Assembly: GCA_036971475.1 (NCBI GenBank)
Contig: JBAIZL010000002.1
Span: 47,985,229-48,049,228 of the forward strand
Source: Prosapia bicincta
Taxonomy: Eukaryota > Arthropoda > Insecta > Hemiptera > Cercopidae
Direction: 5' to 3'
Length of the DNA: 64,000 bases
Shown here: in pieces, positions 47,606-59,691 of the stretch
How the letters are laid out: every line of letters starts with the position of its first letter
Numbering within the stretch: the first letter of the stretch is position 1
The notes under the pieces: model-generated
Told to the model about the DNA's origin: nothing
What the model saw: only the letters and a program-made list of their open reading frames with translations
Database searches by the model: none
Translations under genes and position numbers: made by a program

Positions 47606-50480
47606 TATATATATAACACTAGTATATTAATATATTTACACTGTGTGTATGTTAACCATAGCCAAGTTACATTTTATATATTTTATACATATACTAAATA
47701 TTAATAATAATTTACAAAATAGCATTATGAAATCAATTTATATAGCATTTGGAAGATAAATGACGTGAATAAAAATAAATGAACGTCATTATAAATCGTA
47801 TTAAAGATTTACATATAACTTAAAGGAATCTGCATAAAGTAAACATTTTAAACTATATATTTTAATTACATAAATGATTAATGATACGAATTAAACGTGA
47901 AAGTTGGTTAAACTTAAGAAGTTCAAATATTCTTAAAATAAATTTAATCGTGGATAAATAAATGATACGTAAATTTGCTTAATACATACGTTCCTAATAC
48001 CAAAAAACGCGTCAAGCATCACAGGAATTTAGAAGGGTTGTAAAGTGATTGAAGAGTTGGGAAATCGTTTGTGGTATGTTTCCGAGATAAACTTCCCCAC
48101 TCAGCCAGATGTTCCCTTCTTAGCTGCTGACATATATTCTACCTTTGTTCATTAAGGTTAGAGCTTTTGATATTATGAAAATGTAACATTTAATAACATT
48201 TGTTTAACATATAGCATTTTAAAATTATAATATGAAGTAATATAGATACCGTTAGAAATGTATTGAATTATATTTTTTTACTTGTTATTGAAGGTTATTT
48301 ATGATAACCAACCATAATTTTAAAAACGCTTTTTGTGTCATAATTAATATTTAGTTTAGGAACTGTTTCATTAAATAAAGTTTATTTTTCATAATTATTC
48401 GAATAAATAACTAGATTTTAAATTTCTCAAATTATCTATGAAATAATTTACTAAGCTATACAAAAAATAAAGATATTTATTATTTTTTTTAATTAAAATT
48501 ATTTGTTAATTGATTATTACACACTACCATGCAATTGATGAATTTTGACAAAACTAAATTATGTCTGGAAATGCAAAAAATTTCCAGAAATTCGGTAAAA
48601 TAAATAAACTTATTGAAAGTGAGCCAAAAATTTTAACATTGTTCAAAAATTTAAAAAAAGACAAAAGTACCATAACATCAAAACACATAAACAACTACCT
48701 TAAACCACGTTTTATTGTGGTAAAATAGATCACTATATTAAGCAGGAATATAGCTTTAATGTATTTGGTTAGTATGGATTAGGTTATTAAAAAAATATTC
48801 GAAGAAAATAGTTGAAAGCGAGAACACACGACTTCATTGTTCTGCGCAGCTGTGATAGTGTATAGTTACATGTAGGCTAGCTCACTTGTCTAGAAGTTGG
48901 CCATTTTTGTCTTTTTTTTGTAGCAACATTCTATTATACAATATCATAGTGTTTTGTTTCAAAAAAATAATGATTTCAAAAATTGTTGTATGAAAAGTGA
49001 GGTGACGTTATGTTTTAAACATTATAAATTTGTTTTTTATAAAATTATTACAATATAAAATTTGTTTTAAAGGAGTTGCTACTCATTTTTTTAAAACGTT
49101 TTTTACGCTTCTGAAGACTTTATGCATGTGTAGGTATAAAATTTTTAGCTTTGTCGATCACGTGTAGTAATATAAATTATTCACCGAGGTTTTCAACGGG
49201 AGAAAGAAACAGCTCACAAGATGTTTATACATTAAGTATAAATTTTAAAGAAATGGAAGTTAAAAAAATAAATGCTTTGTATTTGTGCATGGTGTATTGT
49301 TGATTTTAAAAAAACAGGTAAAATTGTGATGAAGTTAAATATTTGAAGAACATATTAGGCATTATTGAATTATTAAACATTATTATTATTAGCATTATAA
49401 GCATTATTATAAGTATTATAAGCATTATTAATTATTAGGCATTTTGAGGTGAAATATTATATAGCGAAGTAAAATTGATTTACAAAGGTTTTCGCAATTT
49501 GATGAACATTCTTTAAAGGTTTTGGTGTGTGGAACTTGACCGAGTACTTTAATCTTCTCCCATACAAAAGCTAAATTTAATGAAACTTTCACTTGTATTA
49601 AAAATTTTATTTCTTTTAAAAATATAGATTTCCTACACAATCTATAAACAATAAATGAAGTATATATGAAATAATATTGTTATTAATCATGGGTTCTACT
49701 TATTCTATATGCAATAATAGATATTTTTCTATTACAATTAGATAGTGATGTTAGTTCATACCTCTTCCAGCTCTTCTAGCTTGTTTTAACAAAAATAAAT
49801 TATACTTTAAAAAATATGCCTGTGTTATATTTTGGGAAAAATAATTGTTCTTGAGGAACAGACTCATATATTTTGCCTTACTTATACAATACTTCCTATA
49901 TAATAGGCCAATTCTTAAGTAATATATCATTTACAAGCCTCCTTTTTAAATGTCTACTCTATTCTGCTTGTCACTTTTCAAAATCTAAAATCAGAAGTAT
50001 ACTTACCGAGGTAATTTCTATTTAAAGAAAGTAAGTATATAATTAAAACGTTTGTTTTAAAAACAAAGGCTTAAGTCAGTGTTTTAACAGAATTGAGTTA
50101 CCATTGTGAATCGTACATGCATTACCAAATAAATCGTTTTGCGTTAAATAAACAGGTATTAATCGTAAATGTAAATTGTGACCATCTGATTCTTTCCGTT
50201 TAGTTTGAAAAGGAAACATGTCAGACTTGATTCCTTTTCAAAACAAACTTCTTAGTCGAGCCATCTGGTGGCATGCACAGGAACTACAATATAATGAAAA
50301 ATAAACAACACCTAATCAACTAAATGTTGGTTTAATATTTATACAGAGTTAACTCGTTTATTTTATTATTGTGTGATTAAGCTTTTACTTTTGCAAATTA
50401 GTAATTTTATTAATAATAATTCGTTTATAGATTAGTGTTTCAGCGAAAAATTCTAGAAAACGGAGACTGTGTTTTTTTTG
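47601..50480. other. AT-rich stretch, nothing recognised
   Basis: I see no supported gene. Short runs of ATTATTA near 49376-49440 are simple sequence. Confidence 0.45.
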
Positions 50481-51144
50481 TTGAGATTCGGCTTTGTTCA
50501 AAAAAAAAATATTGACTCTCAAAGAAGCAAAAACGTATTTTCAGACGGTTGCGCGGCACATAACCGTAACCGCACCGTGATGAGACAGATTCTAACATTA
50601 GCAGCTACAAAACTATTTGAAAAGATTTCTTATTATTCCCCTCTCCATGTACTCTTTTTCCTGCCCTGAGACAGGGATTTTGTAGTCATACAGAAGAAAC
50701 TACGTCGTGTTGCTCGTATTTACGTCCCGGATGAGTACACAAGATACGTAGCCAAGGCAAGTTTACTTCAAAACTTTACGAAACAAAGTTATGTATAGAT
50801 TATAAGAGTTGGTGGCCAAAGTTCTCAAAAATAACCCTCTGTCAATGGAGTCATATGAGAGAGATGTTCTTAAGGAAGAAAAAGTCACTTCCCAAGTGTC
50901 AAATTTTTCGATGTTCGAATACGACAGTGCTAAACCAGGTGTTGTATCCGCGAGCCACTTTGTTGATGGGATACCAACTCACAACTCAAGACTGACTCTC
51001 ATAGATGAAAGACTCCCAGATTTACCAAACAACAATGCTTACAGCGATCAGTATCCTCTTTCCATTAGAGTCAAAAAATTGCAAGATGTTACCAAGCTGA
51101 TGCGTTATGTTCTAGGGAATACAAAACGTTTGATGACAATATGA
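50481..51144 (+). pseudogene. Degenerate coding sequence, probably transposon-derived, family unknown
   Basis: One frame reads FSDGCAAHNRNRTVMRQI and then FLP before a TGA at about 50667. Past that stop the same frame gives DRDFVVIQKKLRRVARIYV and PDEYTRYVAKASL. From 50809 a 111-codon frame follows with MESYERDVLKEEKV, PGVVSASHFVDGIP and a final LMRYVLGNTKRLMTI. The pattern of Asp, Cys and Asn-rich motifs and basic stretches reminds me of uncharacterised transposon-borne ORFs in arthropods, but I cannot name the family. At least two breaks make it a pseudogene. It is followed at once by a LINE fragment on the other strand. Confidence 0.45.
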
Positions 51145-51164
51145 GTGTACTTACTTACTTTACT

Positions 51165-51880
51165 TTATCCAACGCCTGCCTTTGGTAACTCGACCATTTG
51201 GCATCGTGCAGGCAAGTAGAGCTTGGAGAGTCTGGTTTTTGGGTCGCTATTGTATACTTCGAGCTGTGGGCAGGCAGGAAGGTGGTCTTCATCCATCTTT
51301 CCTGTTTGGCACAAGAGGCACCGATCCGTGTCCGCCAGCCCAATGCGATGAAGGTGCGCCTGAAGGTAGTCGTGTCCCATGGTTAGACGGAACAGCGCAA
51401 CACTGATAGGTCGAGGCAGGTTTTTTGGAATGGGGTTGGTGTAAAGTTCTTGCCATCTCTTTCCAACAGCCAGGTTTTCTTCTGATGTTTTCAAGTACGT
51501 CTTAGCTGCTGCGTGAATCCTGGTGTAAGCAGAGCCCAGTGATATTTTGATTTGTGGCTGTGGTAGGCGGCACCCACTCTTGGCGAGGTTGTCAGCTTTT
51601 CGTTCCCTGTTGTGCCAACGTGGCTGGAAATCCAGTGGAGCGCAATTCTGAAGCCTGCCTCTTGGCATAGTTGCATTTTTTCTCTGCACGACACTGTCAA
51701 GGTGCAGTTAATTGGTGTGTTAGAGGAAACTGCCAAAATCGCTGATTTGGGGGTGAAGTTGATCGCCTGCACGTGGTGCCCCCTGGTCTCGACTGAACGA
51801 TCAACAGTCTGCGCTATACTCAGCAGACCACAAGAGCAATAAAGATGAAGATAAACTATATGAGTGTAAAACAACTGCAA
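51165..51880 (-). pseudogene. LINE 3' fragment: RNase H and C-terminal zinc motif
   Basis: On the minus strand, the last 174 codons end at 51165 with MVELPKAGVG and a stop. They match the 3' part of the LINE at 58942-59691: KADNLAKSG, then LFRLTMGHDYLQAHLHRIGL and a zinc-type CLLCQTGKMDEDHLPACPQL. The RNase H core lies upstream in another frame (IALHWISSHVGTTGNEK), so a frameshift falls near 51590-51690. The Asp seen in the other copy (FLSDSTSA) is lost here (ILAVSSNT). A run of AAGTAAGTAAG follows the stop, like a 3' tail of simple repeats. The reverse transcriptase is missing because of 5' truncation. Confidence 0.82.
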
Positions 51881-54800
51881 TTAAAGAAGATGGTGACAAA
51901 AAACGTAACGTATTGAACGATTCGTTCATGAATATTTTGTTAATATCTTTTAAAACAATATTTTATTATTCTGATTCTTTATTATCAAATATATTTGAAA
52001 AAATATGCCTATAGACATTGGTGTACTATTATGTTTATTAAAGAGTTTATTAATTTAATTTTTATAAAGGTATTATCTAAATTTCAATGTGCATTTTTCT
52101 AGTATAATAAAACCGTTCAACAGTTATTCTCTTGCAGTTTTGAATAAAAAACACTTATGTAGCTTGCAGCATACATTGATTGTAACGGGAAGATATTGTA
52201 AATTAGTATGTTTATTTTGAAAAGGAAATAAGTCATATAAATAAATAGTCAATCACCTACTGATAAAAAATGTAAAACATCCAAATACTGTCTTGAAGTA
52301 TTAACTTACAACCTAAAAATGATATAAAATTTAAATAATCAAAATTATTGGTATTGTATTCCTCCAATTAGATTTTTCCATCTGGTAAAATATTCAGTTT
52401 TTCTGAGAAATCCTTTTCAAAATAAACTATTCTAGTATTTTTATATTTTATTGAAGAACGCGCATTTTGTTTTAAAACCAAAAGAAAACGACATTGATTT
52501 TAAACTATATATATATTTTATAATTATTTTATTGATTGATTTTACGCGTCAAATCTTTGTATTATAACATTAATCTTTAATATTTTACAGCATATTTTAT
52601 AATAATAATTACAAGTTCCTGTAAAACGTATATTATGTAAAATTAAAGTTTTTGTCAGGTTAGGGTTGTGTATTTGAAAGAGGGGAGTGTGTATATATAA
52701 ACGTCTTATGCTGTGTTTGCGCCAGTTTATTTAAACAAATGCCTCACAACAACGGGAATTATGTCTGACAGGGGTCACGTTACAAACTCGTTTAGAAGTG
52801 TGAAACAGAGGGGCTAGAATGCGACAGCTTGTGCTTCAGTTCTGCAAATTGTTGGTGAACTGTAGAAATACGTGCGTGGAATAAAATTCTTCTCGGTGAA
52901 GGAATATGTCGACTGGCTTCCGATTTATTACTCAAATTACCGTTCTTATGTTTAGTGATCGATTTTATCACTCGCTTGTCTTTATGATTAATACAGTAAT
53001 AATGAAACAGATTTTAAAACAATATTTTCAACGTTTTATTTTAATATAAATAATATAAACTACAAAAATAAACTAAATAATACTAACATAAAATGTTTTT
53101 ATTTTATAGACTATAAAATAAATTTCCAAATATAACTTATTATTTATAGAAGATTTTACTTTTATAAATTACATTCTTTCAAAAATTTCTTATTTTAAAT
53201 CTTTACTTGTTATCATTAATAGTTTTAAGCATAAAAAATACCATTGCTAAATTCGTTGTTAAATGACTTGAAAATCAAAAAAAAATAGTTAACCAATTAT
53301 TGACTCTTCAGGGTTCAGTTTGACTTCAACTACGTGATAAATCTCGAATACTATTTCAATTGCATTTTTTAAATTTAGGCGATAAATTCCATAAAGTTTT
53401 TCGAAAACGGGTTTGTTGTGTTTACAAACACTGTTTTTATTGTAGGAAATAAATTTAATTACAAATAAAATAAACAAATATTAGAGTTACATTTTAAACT
53501 TGTCCTTTTTTACGTGTTACCATAAGGAGTGTTGATTATTAGAAATAAAAAAGTAATAATCTAATAATCAATAATTAGAACAACTGATCTGTTTCGTCAC
53601 TTTGAAACTGCTCTCATATTCTACTAAATTTATACTATATCCTAATATACTACAAATGTGTGATAAATATGCATTACAATTTAAGTGAACTACAAAAAGT
53701 TCCATTGGTTATCATTTATTTGCTACTCATCATGGGTTGTCTAAAGTCTAAGCATATAAACGAATACAATTGTTTCCAATGTATACTTTTATGTTACTCC
53801 TCTTCAGAGGGTTGTAATTGACCATAAATGAAGTCTAGAGACGTCATTATAATACAAGATGTAATATGCATAGTACAAATACTACACCAGTACACACGTA
53901 TCAACGCATAGGTGATGCGTGAAACACATATTTTTCCTAATAAATACATCTTATAGATATGTTATTGGGGTACCTGGCTCTATGCTTTGGTAGAACACTT
54001 GAAAAAGCATAACTTCTTTCGTAAATTTAAAGTGGTCTTTTTTTGTCCTATTTCGTTGCAATTATTATTACTTTTGGAAAAATATTTTACAATTTTTTTT
54101 TATGTGGTAATTTTAACTATTATTATTTTAGGAAATTTAGGCCTACATATATATTCTTCTAATACAAATATACATTTTAAAAATAAAGTAAAAAAAGTTT
54201 TAAAAATTATTAAACAAAATTAAAATTTTATTTTAAATATATTCAATATTCAGTTACAAAACCTATGGCAAATTATTGTCATATTTCGTTAAAAAAAGCC
54301 TCAATATGAAAAGATATGTTACCATAATTAGGAGAAATAATTTATATATTTATTATTTATTTCTAGATCTAATATTTTAATCATAACTTCATCGACTCAC
54401 ACTTAACAACTAAGCAACATCAATTATATTTTTAAAATTTCATTATTTCATAGAATCTAAAAAAATATAAAGAGAAAAAGTAAGACGGGTGTAAACCCAA
54501 AGTGTTTGAAGGGTTGTTTTGTTGTAACACCTTCTCCTAATCGTTAGCCCTTGAAACCACTTTGTTCAAGTTGGGCTTAAGGGATTACGGTGCTTACACT
54601 CCACTCTTTAGAGCGCCACTTTGTTTTTAAGTAAAAGCTTGATAATGTAATACGGTTTTAACTTAACAAATAAGTTTTTCAAATCTACTTGATGTTAAAA
54701 ATATTTCTTTAAATATGTATTACCTGTTTATTTTTATGTAAAATACAAGCAATGTAAGAAAAAGAAAGGAGTAAAACTCTTGTGTAGATATATTTAATTA

Positions 54801-54949
54801 ATTGTGCCAACACTACCAATACATTTAAAACAATTGGTAATTAGCAATAAAAGAACTTTCTTCGCTTTCATTACAGATTACAACAATAACATAAAATACA
54901 TATATTGACTTCTAACCAAAACAGATTATTTTATATAACTAAAAATAAC

Positions 54950-54950
<1 letters not shown>
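51881..54950. other. AT-rich stretch, nothing recognised
   Basis: A loose inverted pair around AAAGTGTTTGAAGGG and CCCTTGAAACCACTTTG lies at 54500-54575. I see no gene. Confidence 0.45.
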
Positions 54951-54954
<4 letters not shown>

Positions 54955-54994
<40 letters not shown>

Positions 54995-55082
54995 AATTAA
55001 AAATATTTCAAACACAACAATACTTTTAATGAATATATTTATTCAAAGCTTTTCGCCGATAAAATACCACCATATTTAATAT

Positions 55083-55120
<38 letters not shown>

Positions 55121-55122
55121 AC

Positions 55123-55170
<48 letters not shown>
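54955..55170. repeat. Single PLE-tail arm between (TA)n tracts
   Basis: Positions 54992-55062 match the left arm at 58622-58692 (AAATATTTCAAACACAA, TACTTTTAATGAATATATTT, ATTCAAAGCTTTTCGCCGAT). The stem II and CUGANGA side is lost after 55063. TA repeats lie at 54955-54991 and 55090-55170. Confidence 0.85.
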
Positions 55171-55174
<4 letters not shown>

Positions 55175-57024
55175 GTAAACTTGAATTGGTCATTTTTATA
55201 TTAGATTTTGTGGTTTATTACTTTATGAAATGTCACTGTTTTATGAAACCTTAGTGTTTTTGTCATAGTCAGTTTTCTTAAATGAGTCAGTTTTTTATTT
55301 AAGTACATATATTTGTACGGTAGTTTGTAAGATAATATAATAAATATTAGATAATAAATATATAATAACCATAATAAATAATATAATACTCGTAATACCT
55401 GAAGACGATCCCCGTTTGAACCAAAAACTAAATTTGTTTCAAAAATATTTTCAATGCCTTCGAAATGGTGTTATTTTCAATTGGACCTATTTAACCAAAT
55501 ATAACATAAATTGTAGAATAATATAATTGCAATCTTTTTTGTTATTTTATGGTTGTAATGGTTTATGCTGATTATCTAAAGTTCCCATTAATTACTATTA
55601 CTAACCCCGATACCGTAAATGCATAGATAATACTTCAAATTGTAACCATTAAAATAACTATTGACCATGTGGTCGGTTAAAGGGGTTATTTCATTTTCGA
55701 GTAATATTAAAACATTCTGTTACCAAGAGGATTGTATATCCTTATATATAATATGATCTGTTACGGAAGTCCTAAATGGGTAAAGGGGCTATTATAAAAA
55801 CAAGTACATGCCACCAACAAGTATTTACTGAGTTTATAGAAATAACCTGAAGAACGTTTTAATAGAAACTCAAAAAGCTGAACTGTACAAAATCTCAGGA
55901 TCGTATGAAATTGTTATTAAAGAAGTGTTGTAATAACTTAAATTATTAAGAATCAAATAACTCATAAAAAATTATAACCTTAAACATGTAAGTTATTTAT
56001 TTATCGTCATTCAATTAATAACAGTTTACTGTAATTGAGGTTTATTATTTTACGTTAGCCTTACTGATATTCCAAGAACTGGGTAGTTTTAAACTTTTAA
56101 TTAAATAATGACTTTTTTTACATGATTTGTTTATTAAATTTTAAATTATTAAACTTATCTGAGGTATAAAATTTACTATTTAATAATAATTTACTATTGA
56201 TAATATGTTTTAAAAAAATATTTTTCAAAGTTTTACCTGATAAAAACTTCTATTTTCAAAGGAAATATTTGATACCACTTATAAATTTTTGATCAAAAAA
56301 GCCAGAGAAAGCAATCTGCCAAATTGGGCTAGTGTTGGCTGCAGCTAAAAAACATGTGTATTATAAATGTCTATTTGTATTGGTTTATTTTCTACTTTTA
56401 AGGTTTTTAGCTGATAGGACTATTATGGAATAAGAAAGATAATAGAGTATTGTAGAAAAGGACAATAAAACAACATGATGTGAGGTAGATGTTATAGTAT
56501 CCAGCATACATGAAATATACCTACGCGTCACTCCAAATTCTTAGGAGAATGGAGAAAATATGGAATTGTGTAGGACAATGGGAAAGGGATAAATGCTGAT
56601 ATTATAGGAACTTATGGTATTGTGTCGGTGGGCAAGCGTACCTAGAGCAGATCGGCCCTCAACTGAAGATGACAATTTCTATTTGCGGTAAACTTATCTT
56701 CACAATTGTTTACAGATTTAATGTTCAATACTGTGTCTTTATATTGGTCATTTTCTAGACCATCATCGAAAGTACAAATTGAAAGTTAATAACAAAATTC
56801 TTTACACGGTTCTAATGAATTTATTTAATATTCAGTTAGGTAAAACATGGAAATAATTGAATGTAGAGGGGATGTGGAGGAATAGCTATTCCTAATAAAA
56901 TCTACTTGAAGTCAAAACCACTGTTTTATTGTAACTCATTTTAATGTGTTTATCGCAACTAATTCTGGACCTAATCTTGTACTCGATGTTAATAATATTC
57001 AGTGCAAAATAATATTCCTTTTAA

Positions 57025-57030
<6 letters not shown>
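55171..57030. other. AT-rich stretch, nothing recognised
   Basis: I see no supported gene or repeat here. Confidence 0.45.

Positions 57031-57080
<50 letters not shown>
57031..57080. repeat. (TA)n microsatellite
   Basis: About 50 bp of pure TA repeat. Confidence 0.98.
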
Positions 57081-57083
<3 letters not shown>

Positions 57084-58533
57084 TACAGTATTCCTTTATT
57101 GTATTAAACATAGAGAATAATTAGGTATGTTTTAGTAATTAAATTATCAGTTTTGTAAATATAGATGAATATGGGCATTCTGTGTTTAAAAGCTATTAAA
57201 ATTAGGCTGAATATAATAAAGTATAGCAGAAATAACACGGAAATTTTATTGATTACATTAATAGTACATTAATATCACTAAAAAAATGTCAGAAAAAACC
57301 TGGCAGCATAGAGCCTTCAACATGATACAGTAAACACAATGATTTCCATGTGTGCTGTAATTAAATGGGAGTCGATGGATTTGGGGATATGTTTTCGTTT
57401 TAGCAATCTCTCCACATTCCCTCATATTTCCTTTTAATCGTCTATTACGGAGACCAGTATTTCGTTTAATCCAAATAAAATTTGCAATTGAAATAACGAA
57501 AATCCATTAACTGTGTTAGCAAGAGATTTACTAAATCAACATGTTCGGTTTTGCATATTAAACCTAGCTATATCTGGATCATACGTTTAACTATAATAGA
57601 AACAGAATAAAAATATTTAGGTAAAAATACTTTTTAATATTGAAATTCTAATTATTCTTTTCAGCCTTCAAACTGTTAAATATATATTTTATTACAAACT
57701 AAAACGGTTTATAGATATGCAATATATATATTGTTACATTAATTATTTCTTAGTTAGAGAATATAGAACTCAGGTCTTAAAACGCGGACAAAGGGCGCTG
57801 TAAGTACAAAGGTAGTTGTAATCTTAAAATAATACATCTAAGGCGTTTGACTTTTCAAGGCGATAGAACCACTAAATATATTTTTGGTTGTTTGTTAAAG
57901 AAACAAGGCTCTTAAGCGTTAAAATACCGTTATAAAACGAGAGGAATGCAAAAACGCGATTAAGGGCACTTGAAAAAGAAGGGGGTAAGACAAAGTGGAG
58001 GACTGAGCTGAAGGAAACGACGTTGGTAGGACGAGTGAGTAAGAAGGGGATAAATGTATTGGGGAAAATGGAAATTGATAATAGCAAAGTAAAGTTATTA
58101 AAATTGGGTTAAGGGAAATAATTAATTACTCAACGAGAAAGTGAGATATAGAGTCGTTGAGTATGTAGAAAGTAGTGAAGAGATTGAATCGGGGAGCTGC
58201 CCACCTATTTTCGAGGTGCATTAAGCAAGTACGCGTGTCCAAGAATACCTCCATCACAACCGTAAAGAGCTCCATGGATATCTACGCACGTTCTGTAAGC
58301 CACAGATATAAATTAAAAACATTATGTTTATTGTCATAAGTAATTAACATTTCATCCAACCCTCAAAACAGTTTTTCATAACGTTAATATTCAGAGTATA
58401 ATTAGGTTTTATCAATAACACATTATTAAATTTTGATTTATGGATCATACACAAATTAATTCAAACATGTTTATTTATCCGAAGGTTGATATCTAAAATT
58501 TATAATCAAGTTAGGAATAACGTCACTTCTAAA

Positions 58534-58538
<5 letters not shown>
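57081..58538. other. AT-rich stretch, nothing recognised
   Basis: I see no supported gene or repeat here. Confidence 0.45.
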
Positions 58539-58584
<46 letters not shown>

Positions 58585-58670
58585 TGTGGTGATATGTTTT
58601 CTTGTGTATATATAGTTAATAAATTTAAAATATTTCAAACACAAGAATACTTTTAATGAATATATTTATT

Positions 58671-58718
58671 CAAAGCTTTTCGCCGATAAAAAAAGTATCA
58701 GCATCTTCAGGAAAAATA
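58671..58718 (-). ncRNA. Hammerhead ribozyme-like motif, left arm, second family
   Basis: On the minus strand: CTGAAGA, which fits the hammerhead core CUGANGA, then T, the stem GCTGATA/TATCGGC with a T-rich loop, GAAA and AAGCTT. It mirrors the right arm at 58734-58784. Confidence 0.65.
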
Positions 58719-58733
58719 ATTGTTCAGGAATTA

Positions 58734-58784
58734 TTTTTCCTGAAGATGCTGATACTTTTTTATCGGCGAAAAGCTTTGAATAAA
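58734..58784 (+). ncRNA. Hammerhead ribozyme-like motif, right arm, second family
   Basis: CTGAAGA lies at 58740-58746. Stem II is GCTGATA/TATCGGC (seven pairs, one of them G-T), GAAA is at 58768-58771 and AAGCTT at 58771-58776. Compared with the 47.4-kb family, stem positions 2 and 5 changed on both sides (T-A to C-G and G-C to A-T), which keeps the pairing. Confidence 0.68.
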
Positions 58785-58830
58785 TATATTCATTAAAAGT
58801 ATTCTTGTGTTTGAAATATTTTAAATTTAT

Positions 58831-58884
<54 letters not shown>

Positions 58885-58941
58885 TATACAAACCTTTTCC
58901 ATTTTCTACAATATATATTATATAATATATTTTTAAAAGCT

Positions 58942-59691
58942 ATGATATTTCTCCTCAATTGGGCAAAAATCAATAGCAGTGGAGAATCAACTTCGAATCA
59001 ACTAGCAAAAATCAACTTCGAAGGAGAAGTGACCGCCATCGGCGAAGCGGCCAGAGAAATTCTTCTGTCGGCCAACACCAAGAAGGTAGTTTTCCTCTCG
59101 GACTCAACATCCGCGATTCAGGCGATCGCCTCCCCAAAGCCACAAGAAGGGAAGGAAATAAACAACTGCCAGAAAACACTCCGCATGTTGCAGAAAACAA
59201 CACAGATCGCAGTACAATGGATGCCAGGGCACTGTGACATCAGAGGAAACGAAAAAGCAGATAGTTTGGCCAAGCATGGCTGCTCCATGGCGCAGCCGAT
59301 CTTCCCCCTCTCATACCGGAGTGTCTGTCGGAGTATAAACAGCACTATCAGCGACTCCGTGAAACGGGACAGGAAACAAGCTGCTACAGGAAAGCAATGG
59401 GAAGAGATCATCCAATCAAGCATACCACTGGATCTTCCGAGAGGCGAGGCCGTGGCTTTGTTTAGGATGACCACTAGACATGACTACCTACAGAGACACC
59501 TGCAGCGCATGAAAGTGGTAGATACACCAATCTGCCCACTCTGCTCCGACAATGAAGGGACGACAGAGCATCTTACAACTTGTGACGGCCTGAAAGATAT
59601 CTTTCACGAGGAGTCCAGGGAAGGACTCGCTACATTGTACTGGGAGGCACGGCGTCGGATGGCTGAGAGGCCAAGGACGGGCGTTGGCTGA
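58942..59691 (+). CDS. LINE 3' fragment: RNase H and C-terminal zinc motif, open frame
   Basis: A single open frame of 249 codons, clearly richer in GC than its flanks. Residues 26-110 form an RNase H domain: Glu in EVTAIGEAAREIL, Asp in VVFLSDSTSAIQAI, and the closing GHCDIRGNEKADSLAKHG with a further Asp. The first catalytic Asp of the domain (usually in a DGS motif) is missing because the copy is cut at its 5' end, so the ATG at 58942 is not a natural start. The C-terminal part has LFRMTTRHDYLQRHLQRMKV and a zinc-type CPLCSDNEGTTEHLTTCDGL, and ends RPRTGVG. This layout belongs to LINEs of the I/Jockey/R1-type groups, where RNase H helps remove the template RNA. A tail AAGTAAGAAGTAAGAA follows the stop. 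A decayed relative lies at 51165-51880. Confidence 0.85.
   Translation: MIFLLNWAKINSSGESTSNQLAKINFEGEVTAIGEAAREILLSANTKKVVFLSDSTSAIQAIASPKPQEGKEINNCQKTLRMLQKTTQIAVQWMPGHCDIRGNEKADSLAKHGCSMAQPIFPLSYRSVCRSINSTISDSVKRDRKQAATGKQWEEIIQSSIPLDLPRGEAVALFRMTTRHDYLQRHLQRMKVVDTPICPLCSDNEGTTEHLTTCDGLKDIFHEESREGLATLYWEARRRMAERPRTGVG

Larger units (their letters stand above)
58617..58832. mobile_element. Near-perfect palindrome of two PLE tails, second family
   Basis: The arms are inverted copies of about 100 bp joined by a short centre near 58720. Both outer ends lead into (TA)n (58539-58580 on the left, separated by about 36 bp; 58834-58876 on the right). The arms share AAGCTTT, GAAA and the general layout with the 47339 unit but differ in most other bases, so this is a second family. 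No coding sequence is present. Confidence 0.88.

Noticed and set aside
54490..54600. Inverted pair around AAAGTGTTTGAAGGG and CCCTTGAAACCACTTTG
   Set aside because: The pairing is imperfect with unequal spacing and no ends or target duplication; too weak to call an element or RNA.
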